A stretch of 64,000 nucleotides of DNA from Myxococcus fulvus. Lineage in GTDB: Bacteria; Myxococcota; Myxococcia; Myxococcales; Myxococcaceae. Each line of letters starts with the position of its first letter. Within the stretch, counting starts at the first letter, position 1. Positions 1 through 9,139 of this stretch are shown piece by piece. Under the pieces are notes generated by a model that was not told where the DNA came from, ran no database searches, and was given only the letters and a program-made list of their open reading frames with translations. The stretch covers positions 186,001 to 250,000 of the forward strand of contig NZ_FOIB01000002.1 of NCBI RefSeq assembly GCF_900111765.1, written 5' to 3'. The position numbers and the translations under genes were made by a program.

Positions 1-1050
1 GTTGCGGATGTTGAACGTCACGGTGCCGGTGGCCGGGTCCCGCTCCAGCAGATAGATGCGATTGCCCGACACGCTGATGTGGCTGGCGGGCTCCAGCGCC
101 ACGCGGGGCCAGCGCGCCGTGCCCGTGGCGACATCCCAGCCATACAGGCCCGTGGCGAAGGGACGGGGCTCGGTGGCGGAGCAGTTGGTGGAGCACTGGA
201 AGTTGTAGATGGCGGCCAGGTAGATGAAGCCGCCGTCCGCGGCGATGGAGCCCAGGCGGTCCTCGGCCGTGTCCCACTGGTGCTGGGGGAAGACGCGCGT
301 GCCGCCGTAGTAGCCGTAGGTGTTCAGCTCCAGGAGCAGGTTGCCGCGCTTGTCCATGGAGCGCAGACCCAGCTTGGGGCCGTGGTAGTGGAGCTGGTTG
401 TAGACCCACAGCCGCGTGCCGTCCGACAGCGACTGGCCCCAGCTGTCGTTGGGCGCCTGCTCGTACTCGGCATAGGGGATGGTGCCGCCCGAGTAGTAGT
501 TGGCGCCGAACTGCTGGCTCCAGGTCCGGATGCCGTCGTCGTTGCGGACGATGCCCTCCTTCGCCTCGTACACACCGCCGCCCACGTTCTTCTCGTAGGT
601 GAACATCGTCGGCCAGTGGCCGCGGTTGTCATTGAGCTGCCGGTCCACGCTCCACACGTTGGCGCCGGTGTCCACGGCGAGCTTGTCCAGCGCGGGGCTT
701 CCGCCGGAGCCGACGTAGTTGGGATTGGAGTTCCACGTCAGGTAGACGCCGCCGGTGTTCGCCACCACGCGCTCGACACCCTGCACCGTGCGCCCCGCGC
801 CCGCGGTGGGCGCGTACTCCCAGAGCTTGCGCAAGGGATGCCACGCGCAACCGTCGGAGGTGGAGGAGCGGCGGGCATCATGGCCCAGCGTCGTCCAGGC
901 GTTGGTTCCCGTGCACGGTGGCACCACGGCGGAGGTGACGACTCCCGCTGTCTCGGCTGGCGGTGGAGGGGCTTCCGTCCCCGAGCCTCCACAAGCGACG
1001 AGCCCCACGGCGGACCACATCAGCACCACGCCTCGTGTCTTCAGCGTCAT
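1..1050 (-). CDS. Secreted beta-propeller lipoprotein, C-terminus cut by window edge
   Basis: The first 350 residues of a lipoprotein; the frame is open to base 1, so the C-terminus is missing. The ATG at 1050 follows a clear GGAGGT Shine-Dalgarno. A signal peptide ends in the lipobox LVAC (Cys20), followed by a short Pro-rich linker. The mature part repeats beta-strand phrases such as LWEYAPT, GGVYLTWNSN, AVDTGANVWSV and LYGWDVATGTARW, the pattern of PQQ-like (BamB-fold) beta-propeller blades. No catalytic residues are evident, so a binding or structural role on the envelope is more likely than an enzyme. The propeller assignment is by pattern; the exact family is not recognised. Confidence 0.75.
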   Translation of the reverse strand, partial: MTLKTRGVVLMWSAVGLVACGGSGTEAPPPPAETAGVVTSAVVPPCTGTNAWTTLGHDARRSSTSDGCAWHPLRKLWEYAPTAGAGRTVQGVERVVANTGGVYLTWNSNPNYVGSGGSPALDKLAVDTGANVWSVDRQLNDNRGHWPTMFTYEKNVGGGVYEAKEGIVRNDDGIRTWSQQFGANYYSGGTIPYAEYEQAPNDSWGQSLSDGTRLWVYNQLHYHGPKLGLRSMDKRGNLLLELNTYGYYGGTRVFPQHQWDTAEDRLGSIAADGGFIYLAAIYNFQCSTNCSATEPRPFATGLYGWDVATGTARWPRVALEPASHISVSGNRIYLLERDPATGTVTFNIRN

Positions 1051-1087
1051 GGCACGACCTCCCCGTTTGTGGGCCCACGCTAGCGGT

Positions 1088-2407
1088 TCACGACACCGCT
1101 GTCCCCACCTCCCCCTTCCCTGCCTGCAGTCGAAGCGGCTGGGCACGGCCGTAGGTGAGCGAGCGCCACAGCCACTCCACCGGTCCGAAGCGGAAGCGGG
1201 AGAGCCACAGGTGACTGAGGACGATTTGCACCGCGAAGATGCCGAGCGACAGGAAGATGACCCGTGACGGCGGCAGCTTCGTGAGGAGCCCCAGCCCCCA
1301 GCCGTTGTAGATGAAGACGCTCACCATCGACTGCAACAGGTAGTTCGTGAGCGCCATGCGGCCCACGGGCATCAGCACGGCGAAGACGCGCTGGACCCAA
1401 CCACGCCGGGACAGGAGCGCGAAGATGGCGACGTAGGCCGCGCCCAGGAAGAGGCAGCCGAGTTCCTGCACCTGGTTGAGCAGGATGGACGTGTCACGGC
1501 TCATCTGGTCCATCAACCCCAGCGAGCGCAGCCGCCAGAGCACCAGCCCCAGGCCGTTGCCGATGACGCCGAGGAAGAGGCCCCAGAACAACAGGCGGTG
1601 GTGAATGGGCCGGTTGCCCTCGATGTCCTGGAGCAACAACAGCCGCCCCGCCAGCAGCCCGAAGAGGAAGCGGCCCAACGCGAAGCTCATCCAGACGAGG
1701 CGGTTGGGCTGCAGGAAGGTCTCCACGTTGAAGCGCATGCCACCGAGCATCGCCGTCCAGAGCGAGTCACTCGAGTACGCCTCCAGGAGGCGCGTGCGCG
1801 CCGCCAGCTCCGCCGCGCGTGTGGCCGTCGCCGTGGCCTTCGCGGCCTCCGCGCCGTGGAGCCAGATGGGGATGTGGTGTGAGAGCAGTTGGACGGTGCT
1901 GGGTATCACCGCCATGCACAGCACGGCCCAGATGAGCACCGTCTTGTTCGAGGCCTTGCGGAACAACAGGAGCAGGAAGCCCACCAGCGCGTAGGTGTGC
2001 AGGATGTCGCCCACCCAGATGACGTACTGATGGAACAGGCCCAGGCCCAGCAGCACCAGCAGACGCCGGGCATAGAGCCGGGTGATGGAGTCGCCCCGCT
2101 TCTCCGCGCGGGACATCTGGATGCTGAAGCCCAGGCCGAAGAGGAACGAGAACAGCGTCACGAACTTCTGGTTCACGAAGAACAGGTAGAGGTTGTTGAT
2201 GACGGTCTCGAAGAGCGGCGCCGTCAGCGCGCGCGCCTCCTGGGGCGGCATCAGCACCCGACCACTGAACCAGGCCGCGCTGTTGGAGACGAACACACCG
2301 CAGAGGGCAAAGCCTCGCAGGGCATCCAACAGCGTGACGCGCTCACCGACGTCCACCGGGCGAGCCTCGGCGGAGGGCGGCGAGGAAACGACAACGGGCT
2401 CGGACAT
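1088..2407 (-). CDS. DUF418 family polytopic membrane protein (YeiB-like)
   Basis: A 439-residue integral membrane protein. The N-terminus carries the family signature LLDALRGFALCGVFVSN, followed by about ten hydrophobic spans, and the C-terminus ends with the DUF418 hallmark FGPVEWLWRSLTYG. Length is typical. Members are distant relatives of acyltransferase-3/heparan-acetyltransferase-like membrane proteins, but their substrate is not established. The ATG at 2407 lacks a good ribosome-binding site and lies in one arm of a 15-bp inverted repeat (2393-2433), so a start slightly further in, before the GERVTLLDALRG segment, cannot be excluded. It lies downstream of the repeat-protein gene on the same strand. 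Confidence 0.85.
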   Translation of the reverse strand: MSEPVVVSSPPSAEARPVDVGERVTLLDALRGFALCGVFVSNSAAWFSGRVLMPPQEARALTAPLFETVINNLYLFFVNQKFVTLFSFLFGLGFSIQMSRAEKRGDSITRLYARRLLVLLGLGLFHQYVIWVGDILHTYALVGFLLLLFRKASNKTVLIWAVLCMAVIPSTVQLLSHHIPIWLHGAEAAKATATATRAAELAARTRLLEAYSSDSLWTAMLGGMRFNVETFLQPNRLVWMSFALGRFLFGLLAGRLLLLQDIEGNRPIHHRLLFWGLFLGVIGNGLGLVLWRLRSLGLMDQMSRDTSILLNQVQELGCLFLGAAYVAIFALLSRRGWVQRVFAVLMPVGRMALTNYLLQSMVSVFIYNGWGLGLLTKLPPSRVIFLSLGIFAVQIVLSHLWLSRFRFGPVEWLWRSLTYGRAQPLRLQAGKGEVGTAVS

Positions 2408-2433
2408 CGCTCAAGCAGATGTCCGAGCCCGTT
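2393..2433 (-). promoter_or_regulatory. 15-bp perfect inverted repeat over the DUF418 start codon
   Basis: The arms at 2393-2407 and 2419-2433 are perfectly complementary (AACGGGCTCGGACAT / ATGTCCGAGCCCGTT) with an 11-nt spacer. In minus-strand RNA this folds into a 15-bp hairpin. One arm contains the annotated ATG and codons 2-5 of the DUF418 gene. The hairpin also lies just downstream of the stop of the repeat-protein gene (2477), and the RNA after it is mildly U-rich (GUUGUCGUUU). It could therefore be a terminator for that gene, a translational lock on DUF418, or both. Confidence 0.6.
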
Positions 2434-2476
2434 CTTCGTCAACCAGGACTTGCTACATGAGTCCCATCCAGCTCGA

Positions 2477-2941
2477 CTACCCTCGGCGCGGCGAGTTCGA
2501 CGCGCACCAGCCATACCCGCGGCGCTCACACTCGGCGCGCTCCCGGCGCTCACGCTCCAGCCGGGCCAGACGCTCACGCTCCTGCCGCTCGCGCTCCAGC
2601 CGGACCTGACGCTCGCGCTCCTGCCGCTCACGCTCCAGCCGGGCCTGACGCTCACGCTCCAACCGCGCCTGCCGTTCACGCTCGACGCGAGCCTGCCGCT
2701 CACGCTCCAACCGCGCCTGCCGCTCACGCTCGAGACGGGCCTGGCGCTCGCGCTCCTCACGCTCACGCTCCAGTCGGGCCTGACGCTCACGGTCCGCGCG
2801 AGAGACGTTGCGCTGCCCCTCCGCCCACTCCGTCACCTTCTGCGTCGCGACGGGGGAGGCACCATGAACCGACTGCGCGAGGACGGGAGAACCCATCGTG
2901 AGGGAGCACACCACCAGGACTCGCATCAGCTTGCTGTTCAT
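2477..2941 (-). CDS. Secreted octapeptide-repeat protein, Arg/Glu-rich helix
   Basis: A 154-residue protein. The ATG at 2941 gives a signal peptide (MNSKLMRVLVVCSLTMGSPV, cleaved after VLAQ). From about residue 51 to 138 the sequence is an eight-residue repeat, consensus RERQARLE, repeated about eleven times with few substitutions. Regularly alternating Arg and Glu at i/i+4 spacing is typical of single alpha-helices or long rods. The tail (ERRGYGWCASNSPRRG) holds one Cys. A long exported rod could act as a spacer or bind polyanions; no homologous function is recognised. DNA repeats at 2528-2791 encode this region. Confidence 0.7.
   Translation of the reverse strand: MNSKLMRVLVVCSLTMGSPVLAQSVHGASPVATQKVTEWAEGQRNVSRADRERQARLEREREERERQARLERERQARLERERQARVERERQARLERERQARLERERQERERQVRLERERQERERLARLERERRERAECERRGYGWCASNSPRRG
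2528..2791. repeat. 24-bp imperfect tandem repeat (coding)
   Basis: About eleven copies of a 24-bp unit of the type cgctcacgctccagccgggc plus four bases, in frame with the octapeptide repeat of the gene at 2477-2941. Copies differ mainly at synonymous or conservative positions (Leu/Val, Ala/Glu). There are no non-repeat spacers, which separates it from a CRISPR array. Copy number is likely to vary between strains by slippage. Confidence 0.85.
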
Positions 2942-3464
2942 GACGACCTCCTTCGCAGCGGGTTGCGCCGCGTTCTGTACCTTCTGACGCACCTGCCTCG
3001 GGTCTATTCAGGGCCCGTCCCCCGCACGGAGAGGGACGTACACGGAGTGCAGGCCTCTCCCGAGAGCACCGGGAAAACCACCGGACTCCCCGTCCTGGCG
3101 GCGGCTCCGCATACATCCACCTCCTCCCAGAGAAGAACGGCGCGAGGTGCCTCGCGCAGCGGTGTCGGAATGCCACGGGGACTCACGCCGCCGTCACGCG
3201 GCTCTCTCTGCGCGAAGAGCGCGTTGAGGTGCCTCGACCTCCCTCTCGCGTGCACCACGCACCAAGGCGCCAGGGTATCTCCGCGTTCTCTCGCCTCCAG
3301 CAGCCCTCCATCCTTGAGCGATGACCGCACCAAGGTGCCTTCGCACACCATGCACCAAGGCGCCGGAGCATCTCCGCGACCTCGCGCTCCCCTTGTCCGC
3401 CCGAAGGTGCGGGACAGGCGCCTGCCGCCAAGCCTCACGGGCCTTCCGTGCAGGCAATGGCCGC
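2942..3464. other. Gene-free stretch with degenerate short repeats
   Basis: About 520 bases between two minus-strand genes with no convincing coding frame: the open frames have no ribosome-binding site or recognisable protein. It must hold the promoter of the repeat-protein gene (start 2941). Several copies of a GCACCAAGGCGCC-like element and of GAGGTGCCTCG (3144 and 3226) are scattered through it; the best pair is annotated separately. Confidence 0.6.
3253..3390. repeat. Pair of about 45-bp direct repeats
   Basis: Copies at 3253-3298 and 3346-3390 share cacc-c/t-gcaccaaggcgcc, then a variable few bases, then atctccgcg and ctc-rich ends; the copy-to-copy distance is about 93 bases. A third, shorter relative (gcaccaaggtgcc) lies near 3327. 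The core is partly palindromic (GGCGCC / AGGTGCCT). No transposase or spacer structure accompanies them. Confidence 0.5.
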
Positions 3465-3653
3465 TCAGCCCTCCGCGCAGCCGGGCGTCTTGTCGGGGTC
3501 CGGGAAGGGATGCGCCCGGTGGGGCGCCTCGTCATCGTCGCCTTCCGCCACCCCGGGCGTGTGCCCGGGCACCTCCTCCTCGTAGCCCGCCTCCCGCGCC
3601 GTCCTGTCCTCCGAGGGGTCGTCCGCGCGTTGGCGCTCGTCGATGTCCGGCAT
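3465..3653 (-). CDS. Small acidic hypothetical protein (62 aa)
   Basis: A 62-residue, Asp/Glu/Pro-rich protein beginning MPDIDERQRADD. It is supported by a near-perfect Shine-Dalgarno (AGGAGG, 7 bases before the ATG at 3653). No hydrophobic segment, motif or cysteine-rich module is present apart from one Cys near the end; it is probably disordered. Function unknown. It is divergent from the hypothetical gene at 3753. Confidence 0.6.
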   Translation of the reverse strand: MPDIDERQRADDPSEDRTAREAGYEEEVPGHTPGVAEGDDDEAPHRAHPFPDPDKTPGCAEG

Positions 3654-3752
3654 CACGTCCTCCTGTGTCGTCGTCGCGAAAAAGATAGGCAGTGCCACGC
3701 ACGGAGGCGCCGCGCCGGGAGATGATGCGCGACACAGCGGAGGTGACGCGGC

Positions 3753-4136
3753 ATGGGCAGACAACTCGGAAGCACCTTGCGACAGTGGAAGGACCACGCC
3801 TCGCGGCTCGTCCAGAACACCGCCTCCCTGGCGGCGACGGTGTACGTCACCCTCCGGCCCGACCGCGCGGGGAGCGAGCGGGCCCGGCAGAACGCCGAGC
3901 GAATCATCGCCGCGTGTCGCGAATTCGAGACGCGACATGGCCGGCTCCCCGAGGCACTGTCCGAGCTCGTCCCCGACCTCCTGCCCGAACTGCCCCGGGC
4001 GAAATTCGACGGCCCGCACTTCGGCTTCACCTATGACGTGACGCAGCAGCGCCACGTGCTCGGTTGGACGGACCGGATTCCCTTCGGTCGCCCCTACTTC
4101 GTCTTCGAGGAGGACCGCTGGGGGTATCTCGATTGA
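3753..4136 (+). CDS. Hypothetical protein (127 aa)
   Basis: The start is supported by GGAGGTG upstream. The protein begins with a weakly hydrophobic helix (LVQNTASLAATVYVTL), then a helical segment (AERIIAACREFETRHGRLPEALSELVPDLLP) that resembles the start of type II secretion pseudopilin-like globular domains (a long helix followed by GRLPxxLxxLVP), and a beta-rich C-terminus with many aromatics. That helix/GRLPEAL phrase is common in small periplasmic or membrane-associated hypotheticals. No further assignment can be made. Confidence 0.65.
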   Translation: MGRQLGSTLRQWKDHASRLVQNTASLAATVYVTLRPDRAGSERARQNAERIIAACREFETRHGRLPEALSELVPDLLPELPRAKFDGPHFGFTYDVTQQRHVLGWTDRIPFGRPYFVFEEDRWGYLD

Positions 4137-4193
4137 CCCCCATTCGAGGGGCGTCCACCACGCGTGACACGGTGTTGGGCTAACGTCTCCGAC

Positions 4194-7100
4194 ATGCGCG
4201 TCTCGCGACTGTCGACCGCCGCCCTGTTGCTGTGCCTCGCCATGGTGGGTTGTGAGCGCAAGGCCTCCACGGCCCCGCCCTCGGCCCCCCAGCCCGCGAC
4301 GACTCCCGACAGCTTCGCGAAGGCGGGCCTCACCGCACCCACGACGGTGTCCGGTGTCATCGAGCCGGGAGAGGTGGATGTCGCGGAGCTTCGCGACGCC
4401 CTGGCGAGTCCCACGCTCCTCGACGATGAGGGGATGGAGAGGCTGCTGAACAACCTGAGGGCCGAGAGCGGATTGTCGCCCAGCGACCCCGGGGAGCCGG
4501 TCGAAGGAGCCCCGGGAGGCGGGCCGCCCATGCCTCGGGCCGTCCAAGCTCCTCCCCCGCCTCCCGCCGCCGCGCCCGCGCCCCGCGAGGACCAAGCCGA
4601 GCAACTCCTCGAGAGGCGGGCAGCGGACTCCGTGGCCCGCCAGGCCGTCGACCGGTCGCGCGAAGCCATGCAGGTCATCCGCGGAAGCAGCGGCGGCGGT
4701 GGCGACCTCACGCAGGAGCCCTCCAAGAAGGAGCGGGCCGACGGCGCTCCACCTCCCACGAACCTGCCCACGCCCGTGTTGCCCAAGGTGGACGCGGCGC
4801 CTCGCGCGGCCAAGGTCCTGGTGCGTGACGAGTCCGGCCGCTACCAGCCGCTGAAGACGCGCGCGATTCGCGTCGTCACGTACATCCAGGGCGCCCGCGC
4901 GCGCACGGTGGTGGACCACCTCTTCGAGAACGACACGCCCCACGCGCTCGAAGGCACCTTCTACTACCCGCTGCCCGGCGGCGCGTCCGTCGCGGGCTTC
5001 GCGCTCTACTCGGGCGCGGTCGTGGTGAACGCGCCTTCCCTCTTCCAGTCCTCGGACCTGCTGCCCGCGCTGGGCGACGGCACCGCGGACCTGGAGCGCC
5101 TCACCGCCGCCGCGCCTCCCAGTCCGAAGGGCGCGAAGCGCTCATGGGGCGAGGTGCAGGAGGCCCGCGTCGTCGAACAGAAGCGCGCCCGCGAGGTCTA
5201 CGAGGACATCGTCCGCGACGACGTCGACCCGGCGCTGCTCGAGTGGGCGGGCGCCTCCACGTTCAGCGCGCGCGTCTTCCCGCTGCCGCCCCGCTCGCTC
5301 AAGCGCGTGGTCATCGCCTACGAGCAGACGCTCATCCACGACGGCCAGCACCTGCGCTACACGTGGCCGCTCCCGGCCGGCGCGGGCAAGGACGTCCAGG
5401 TGTCCGCGCGCGTCCACGTGGACCCGACGCAGGTGAAGCAGGAGCTGGTGGCTCCCGACGCCGCGGGCAGTGCTCGAAAGCTCGGCGCGTGGCGGGTGCA
5501 CGACTGGCCCCGACTGCAGGGTGACGGAGCGCTGTCCGTCGCGCTCGCACCGAAGGACGCCGACGCGGACGTGCTCGTGGGCAAGGACGACGCGGGCCTT
5601 CCGGGCCAGGCCTTCCATGCCCGCGTCCGACTTCCCGCGAAGCTGACGTCGACGGCCGAGGGCCCACCCACCGGGCGCGCCGTGCTGGTGGTGGACACCT
5701 CCCTCTCCACCGAGGACGGGAACGCCTGGGCGCTCCAGGCCGCCACCCTGCGCGCGCTCCTGGAGAAGGACACCACGCTGAAGGAGTACGCGGTGCTCCT
5801 CTTCGACGTGCGCCCCCGCTGGCTGCACGGCACGGGCTGGCGGACGAACGACGCGGCCCGCCGTCAGGAGACGTTCTCCGAGTTGGAGCGTGTGTACCTG
5901 GAGGGCGCGTCGCACGTGGACGGGATGCTGACGGAGCTGGACCGGGCCGGCGCGGACTGGCTCAAGCCCGCCCAGCCCGGCGCGCGCGTGACGGCCCTGC
6001 TGCTGTCGGACGGCAACGTCACCTGGGGCCCGAGCACCGTCGAGTCGCTCATCTCCCGGCACACCAGCGCCGAGTCACTGCGGTGGGTGACGTACCGCTT
6101 CGGTGAGGCCGCGGTGAACACGGAGCTGTTCGATGCGCTCGCGCGGGCCAGCGGAGGCCGGGGCGTGTCGGTGCTCTCCGGAGCCCAGGTGGACGTCGCG
6201 GCGACAGCGCACCGGGCCAGTCCCGTGGTGCTCTCCCGCGTGGAGGTGAAGGGCGCGCCGGTGAAGGACCTGGTCATCGCGGGCCGCCCGCACCTGGTGT
6301 TCCCGGGCCAGGAGCTGCTCGTGGCCGGACGGCTGACGGAGGCCGGGGCCGCGGCGCTCGTGGTGTCCACCCGCTCGGGCGACGTGGAGAAGACGCTCGA
6401 GGTGCCCCTGCCCCGCGACACGAACAGCGCGTTCGCTCCTCGGGCATGGGCGGACCTCTTCGTCTCCCGACTCGTCTCGCTGGACGACGTGCGCCTGGAC
6501 CGGATGGTGGTGGCGCTCAGCCAGCACTACCACCTGGCCAACGCGCGCGCGTCCATGCTCGTGCTCGAGACGGCGGCCGAGTACACGCGCTTCGCCCTGA
6601 GCGACGAGCGCGTGGAGCTGACCGACCTGGAGACCCTGCGCAAGCGCGAGCAGGACCAGCGCCGGGATGCGCTCGTGGGGCTGGACATGGACGCCGTCCC
6701 CAAGTCGGGGCGCGCCGTGGTGGACGCCTTGACGCGGCAGCGCGCGGCCCTCGCGCCGACCCGTTCGCGCCAGCCGTTGCGCGACGAGCCCTACGCGGGC
6801 GGCGAGGCCCGCCTCACCGCGGAGCTCACGTACCGCAAGGCGCGCCGGGAGAACCGGGACGATGTGACGCTGTACGAAGGCATCGCCCGGGAGCGGGCCT
6901 TCGCTGGTGACACCGGAGGCGCCGTGCGGGCCCTCTCGTCCCCCGTGGAGCTGCGCCCCAAGGACCCGGAGGCGCTGCGACTGGTGGGCTACGGCCTGCT
7001 CGCCCTGGGCCAGTACGCCGCGGCGACGGAGCTGTTCGAGCACCTGCGGCTCAGCCGCACCTTCGAGGGACAGGCCTACCTGGAAGAGGCGCTCGCGCTG

Positions 7101-7751
7101 GACGCCTCGGGCCGCTACGCCGAGGCCGCGCGCAACTACGAAATCCTGCTCGCCCGCCCCTTCCCGAGGCACCCCGCGGAGCTGAGCCTGGTCGCGACCT
7201 ACCACTACGGGCGGATGCTCTCCGCGCTGGCGCGACACCCGCGCGCGGAGCCCATCGCCCAGGAGCTGCGCGCGCGCCTCGCCGAGCTCGGGAGACAGGA
7301 GACGTCGGGGATGTATGGCGACGCCTTCTCCCGCGCGCCCATCGGCTACCAGCTCACCACGCACTGGAACTCGGACCAGACGGACATCGACCTGTGGGTC
7401 ATCGAGCCCGACGGCGAGCGCTGCTACTACCAGCACAAGCAGACGCGGCTCGGAGGCCAGCTCTACTGGGACATCACCGACGGACTGGGGCCGGAGCTGT
7501 ACCACGCGCGCAAGCTGGTGCCGGGGCCCTACCATGTCGTGGTGCACTTCTACGGACACCGCGCTCCCAAACTCGCCGTGCCCACGGCCGTGCTGCTGGT
7601 GAGCGACAGGAACGTGTTCTCCGTCGACGAGCCGACGCAGCGCCGCTTCCAGCTGCGCATCCTCCCGAAGAAGGATGCGAAGCTGCTCCTGCGCCGCGAG
7701 GAGTTCATCTCCCGGAAGTCGGCGACCATCGCCACCCAGCCCCCACCCTGA
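4194..7751 (+). CDS. Large lipoprotein with VIT, VWA, TPR and DUF2135 domains
   Basis: 1185 residues from the ATG at 4194, which gives a signal peptide and lipobox MVGC. A long low-complexity Pro/Ala region follows to about residue 210. Next come a VIT domain (about 215-400; typical [20 protein letters not shown]) and a von Willebrand A domain starting near 495 with the MIDAS motif DTSLS at 501-505. TPR-like helices occupy about 870-1010 ([25 protein letters not shown]), and a C-terminal DUF2135 (YfaP-type) domain near 1050-1130 has [13 protein letters not shown] and [18 protein letters not shown] proteins act as metal-dependent adhesion or assembly scaffolds; the DUF2135 end suggests carbohydrate or surface binding. 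A cell-envelope adhesin or scaffold role is inferred. Confidence 0.85.
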   Translation: MRVSRLSTAALLLCLAMVGCERKASTAPPSAPQPATTPDSFAKAGLTAPTTVSGVIEPGEVDVAELRDALASPTLLDDEGMERLLNNLRAESGLSPSDPGEPVEGAPGGGPPMPRAVQAPPPPPAAAPAPREDQAEQLLERRAADSVARQAVDRSREAMQVIRGSSGGGGDLTQEPSKKERADGAPPPTNLPTPVLPKVDAAPRAAKVLVRDESGRYQPLKTRAIRVVTYIQGARARTVVDHLFENDTPHALEGTFYYPLPGGASVAGFALYSGAVVVNAPSLFQSSDLLPALGDGTADLERLTAAAPPSPKGAKRSWGEVQEARVVEQKRAREVYEDIVRDDVDPALLEWAGASTFSARVFPLPPRSLKRVVIAYEQTLIHDGQHLRYTWPLPAGAGKDVQVSARVHVDPTQVKQELVAPDAAGSARKLGAWRVHDWPRLQGDGALSVALAPKDADADVLVGKDDAGLPGQAFHARVRLPAKLTSTAEGPPTGRAVLVVDTSLSTEDGNAWALQAATLRALLEKDTTLKEYAVLLFDVRPRWLHGTGWRTNDAARRQETFSELERVYLEGASHVDGMLTELDRAGADWLKPAQPGARVTALLLSDGNVTWGPSTVESLISRHTSAESLRWVTYRFGEAAVNTELFDALARASGGRGVSVLSGAQVDVAATAHRASPVVLSRVEVKGAPVKDLVIAGRPHLVFPGQELLVAGRLTEAGAAALVVSTRSGDVEKTLEVPLPRDTNSAFAPRAWADLFVSRLVSLDDVRLDRMVVALSQHYHLANARASMLVLETAAEYTRFALSDERVELTDLETLRKREQDQRRDALVGLDMDAVPKSGRAVVDALTRQRAALAPTRSRQPLRDEPYAGGEARLTAELTYRKARRENRDDVTLYEGIARERAFAGDTGGAVRALSSPVELRPKDPEALRLVGYGLLALGQYAAATELFEHLRLSRTFEGQAYLEEALALDASGRYAEAARNYEILLARPFPRHPAELSLVATYHYGRMLSALARHPRAEPIAQELRARLAELGRQETSGMYGDAFSRAPIGYQLTTHWNSDQTDIDLWVIEPDGERCYYQHKQTRLGGQLYWDITDGLGPELYHARKLVPGPYHVVVHFYGHRAPKLAVPTAVLLVSDRNVFSVDEPTQRRFQLRILPKKDAKLLLRREEFISRKSATIATQPPP

Positions 7752-7776
7752 CGTCTCCATCCGCGCGAGGTCCGGC

Positions 7777-8112
7777 ATGAGTCACAGTCGCAAACCCCGA
7801 GGCCCCATCGGTCGCGTCGGTGGCCTGCGCCGCGTCGAGGGCGCCGACGCCATCCTCCGGGTCCGCGCCCTCGAGCGCGTCTCGGGGCCCCAGCGCGTCG
7901 AATCGAACGACGTGGCCCGGCGCTCCTTCTCCGAGGCCCTGGAGCGCGCCTCGCGCGGACTGCACAGCTCGGAGCCCCTGCCCACCGTGCACCGCCCCTC
8001 GCCTCCGCCCGCGCGACGCACGCGCGAGGAGGACGAGCCGATGACGTCTCCAGAGCCTCCGCCGGAGAGCTTCATGGGAATCCTGTGGTGGAAGATGCGG
8101 GGCCACCGATAG
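7777..8112 (+). CDS. Hypothetical basic protein (111 aa)
   Basis: Starts 25 bases after the VIT/VWA lipoprotein, with a GAGG ribosome-binding site, so it is probably co-transcribed. The sequence is Arg/Ser/Pro-rich and mostly disordered, with a helical centre (SFSEALERASRGLHS) and a short hydrophobic C-terminal patch (SFMGILWWKMRG). No signal peptide or known domain. The function may relate to the upstream lipoprotein, but this rests only on position. Confidence 0.55.
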   Translation: MSHSRKPRGPIGRVGGLRRVEGADAILRVRALERVSGPQRVESNDVARRSFSEALERASRGLHSSEPLPTVHRPSPPPARRTREEDEPMTSPEPPPESFMGILWWKMRGHR

Positions 8113-8128
8113 CGCCCCGCCGTCCGCG

Positions 8129-9043
8129 TCAGAAGGTGAAGCCGCCGCCGAAGTAGGGGCCGTGCATCCTGTCCACGTGGGACACGCCGTCCACCGTGCC
8201 CAGGTCATCCAGGTACAGGCCACGCCAGCCGCCGCGCAGCATCAGGCTCCCCAGGTGCAGGGCCAGGCCCACCGTGGCGTCGACCTGGAGGAACGGCAGC
8301 GGCGTCACCTGCGCGCGCGCCTCGAAGTCCAGCGGGGAGAACAGACACGCCTCGAACGACAGCGCCACGCTCGGGCCCGCCAGGGTGATGTCCGGCGCGT
8401 GGGCCGTGCTCAGCCCGCCCTCCGCGCGCAGGCGGAGCGCGTCGCGCACCACGAAGGCATACGTCAGGTGCGCCGACACCAACATGAGGTCGTCCTCGCC
8501 CGGCGTGCCGTCATCCGTGGGCTGGTTCAGCAACATCATGCGGGTCTCCACCCCGAAGCGCTGGCCTTCCAGCCCCGCGAGCAGGTCCACCCCGCGCACG
8601 TCGTCGAGCATCAGCAGTCGCTGCGCGCTCAGCTTGAAGGACAGCGGGACCGCGTGCCGACGTCCCGCGAGGAGGGGCTGGGAGGTCTCCGGGTCCAACC
8701 GCTCCGACAGGTGCGTCCCCGTGTTGGCGATGGTCCGGGCGGCGCCCTCGAACAGCCCGCTGAGCAGGCTCGCCACGATGCCATCCGCCACGTCGTCCTC
8801 GTCGTCCGAGCAACAGTCGTCGTCGAACGAGTCGCGCGAGCGGGGCTTCTTCCCGTCGTCGTCATCGTCGTCCTCGGTGCCGATGGCCGAGGCCTCGTGC
8901 GTGTCCGGGTCCGCGCTGGAGTCGTGCGTGGCCGACTTCGAGTCGCTCGGGGTCTTGCGCTTGCCGAAGCGCGCCTCGGCGACGGGCGCCCAGATGAGCC
9001 CCGCCAGCAACCCCAGACACCACAGCGTCTTGAATGGGGACAC
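8129..9043 (-). CDS. Secreted protein with poly-Asp region, possible outer-membrane barrel
   Basis: The GTG at 9043 is chosen because GGAGGGGG lies just upstream and it opens directly into a signal peptide (SPFKTLWCLGLLAGLIWAPV, cleavage after AEA). A strongly acidic, low-complexity segment follows, including six consecutive Asp and a CCSDDEDD cluster. After that come roughly 200 residues of alternating polar/hydrophobic strands ending in Phe (YFGGGFTF), as in outer-membrane beta-barrels. About 16 more residues could be added from an upstream ATG at 9091. The family is not recognised. Confidence 0.7.
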   Translation of the reverse strand: MSPFKTLWCLGLLAGLIWAPVAEARFGKRKTPSDSKSATHDSSADPDTHEASAIGTEDDDDDDGKKPRSRDSFDDDCCSDDEDDVADGIVASLLSGLFEGAARTIANTGTHLSERLDPETSQPLLAGRRHAVPLSFKLSAQRLLMLDDVRGVDLLAGLEGQRFGVETRMMLLNQPTDDGTPGEDDLMLVSAHLTYAFVVRDALRLRAEGGLSTAHAPDITLAGPSVALSFEACLFSPLDFEARAQVTPLPFLQVDATVGLALHLGSLMLRGGWRGLYLDDLGTVDGVSHVDRMHGPYFGGGFTF

Positions 9044-9139
9044 GCCCCCTCCGCGTCGATGGACGCGGACCGGCCACCGCGCGGAGGGCATTCAACCGCG
9101 AGCCGGGGTCTGATTGTCAATCAGCCCCATGGCGGCGTG

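Noticed and set aside
2528..2791. Possible CRISPR array or noncoding satellite
   Set aside because: The repeat is 24 bp with no unique spacers and is in frame with a secreted protein that has a normal signal peptide.
3004..3438. 144-codon minus-strand frame with repeated Cys/Trp phrases
   Set aside because: The repeated peptide phrase follows from the DNA repeats at 3253-3390; there is no SD, and the frame overlaps several alternatives of similar length.
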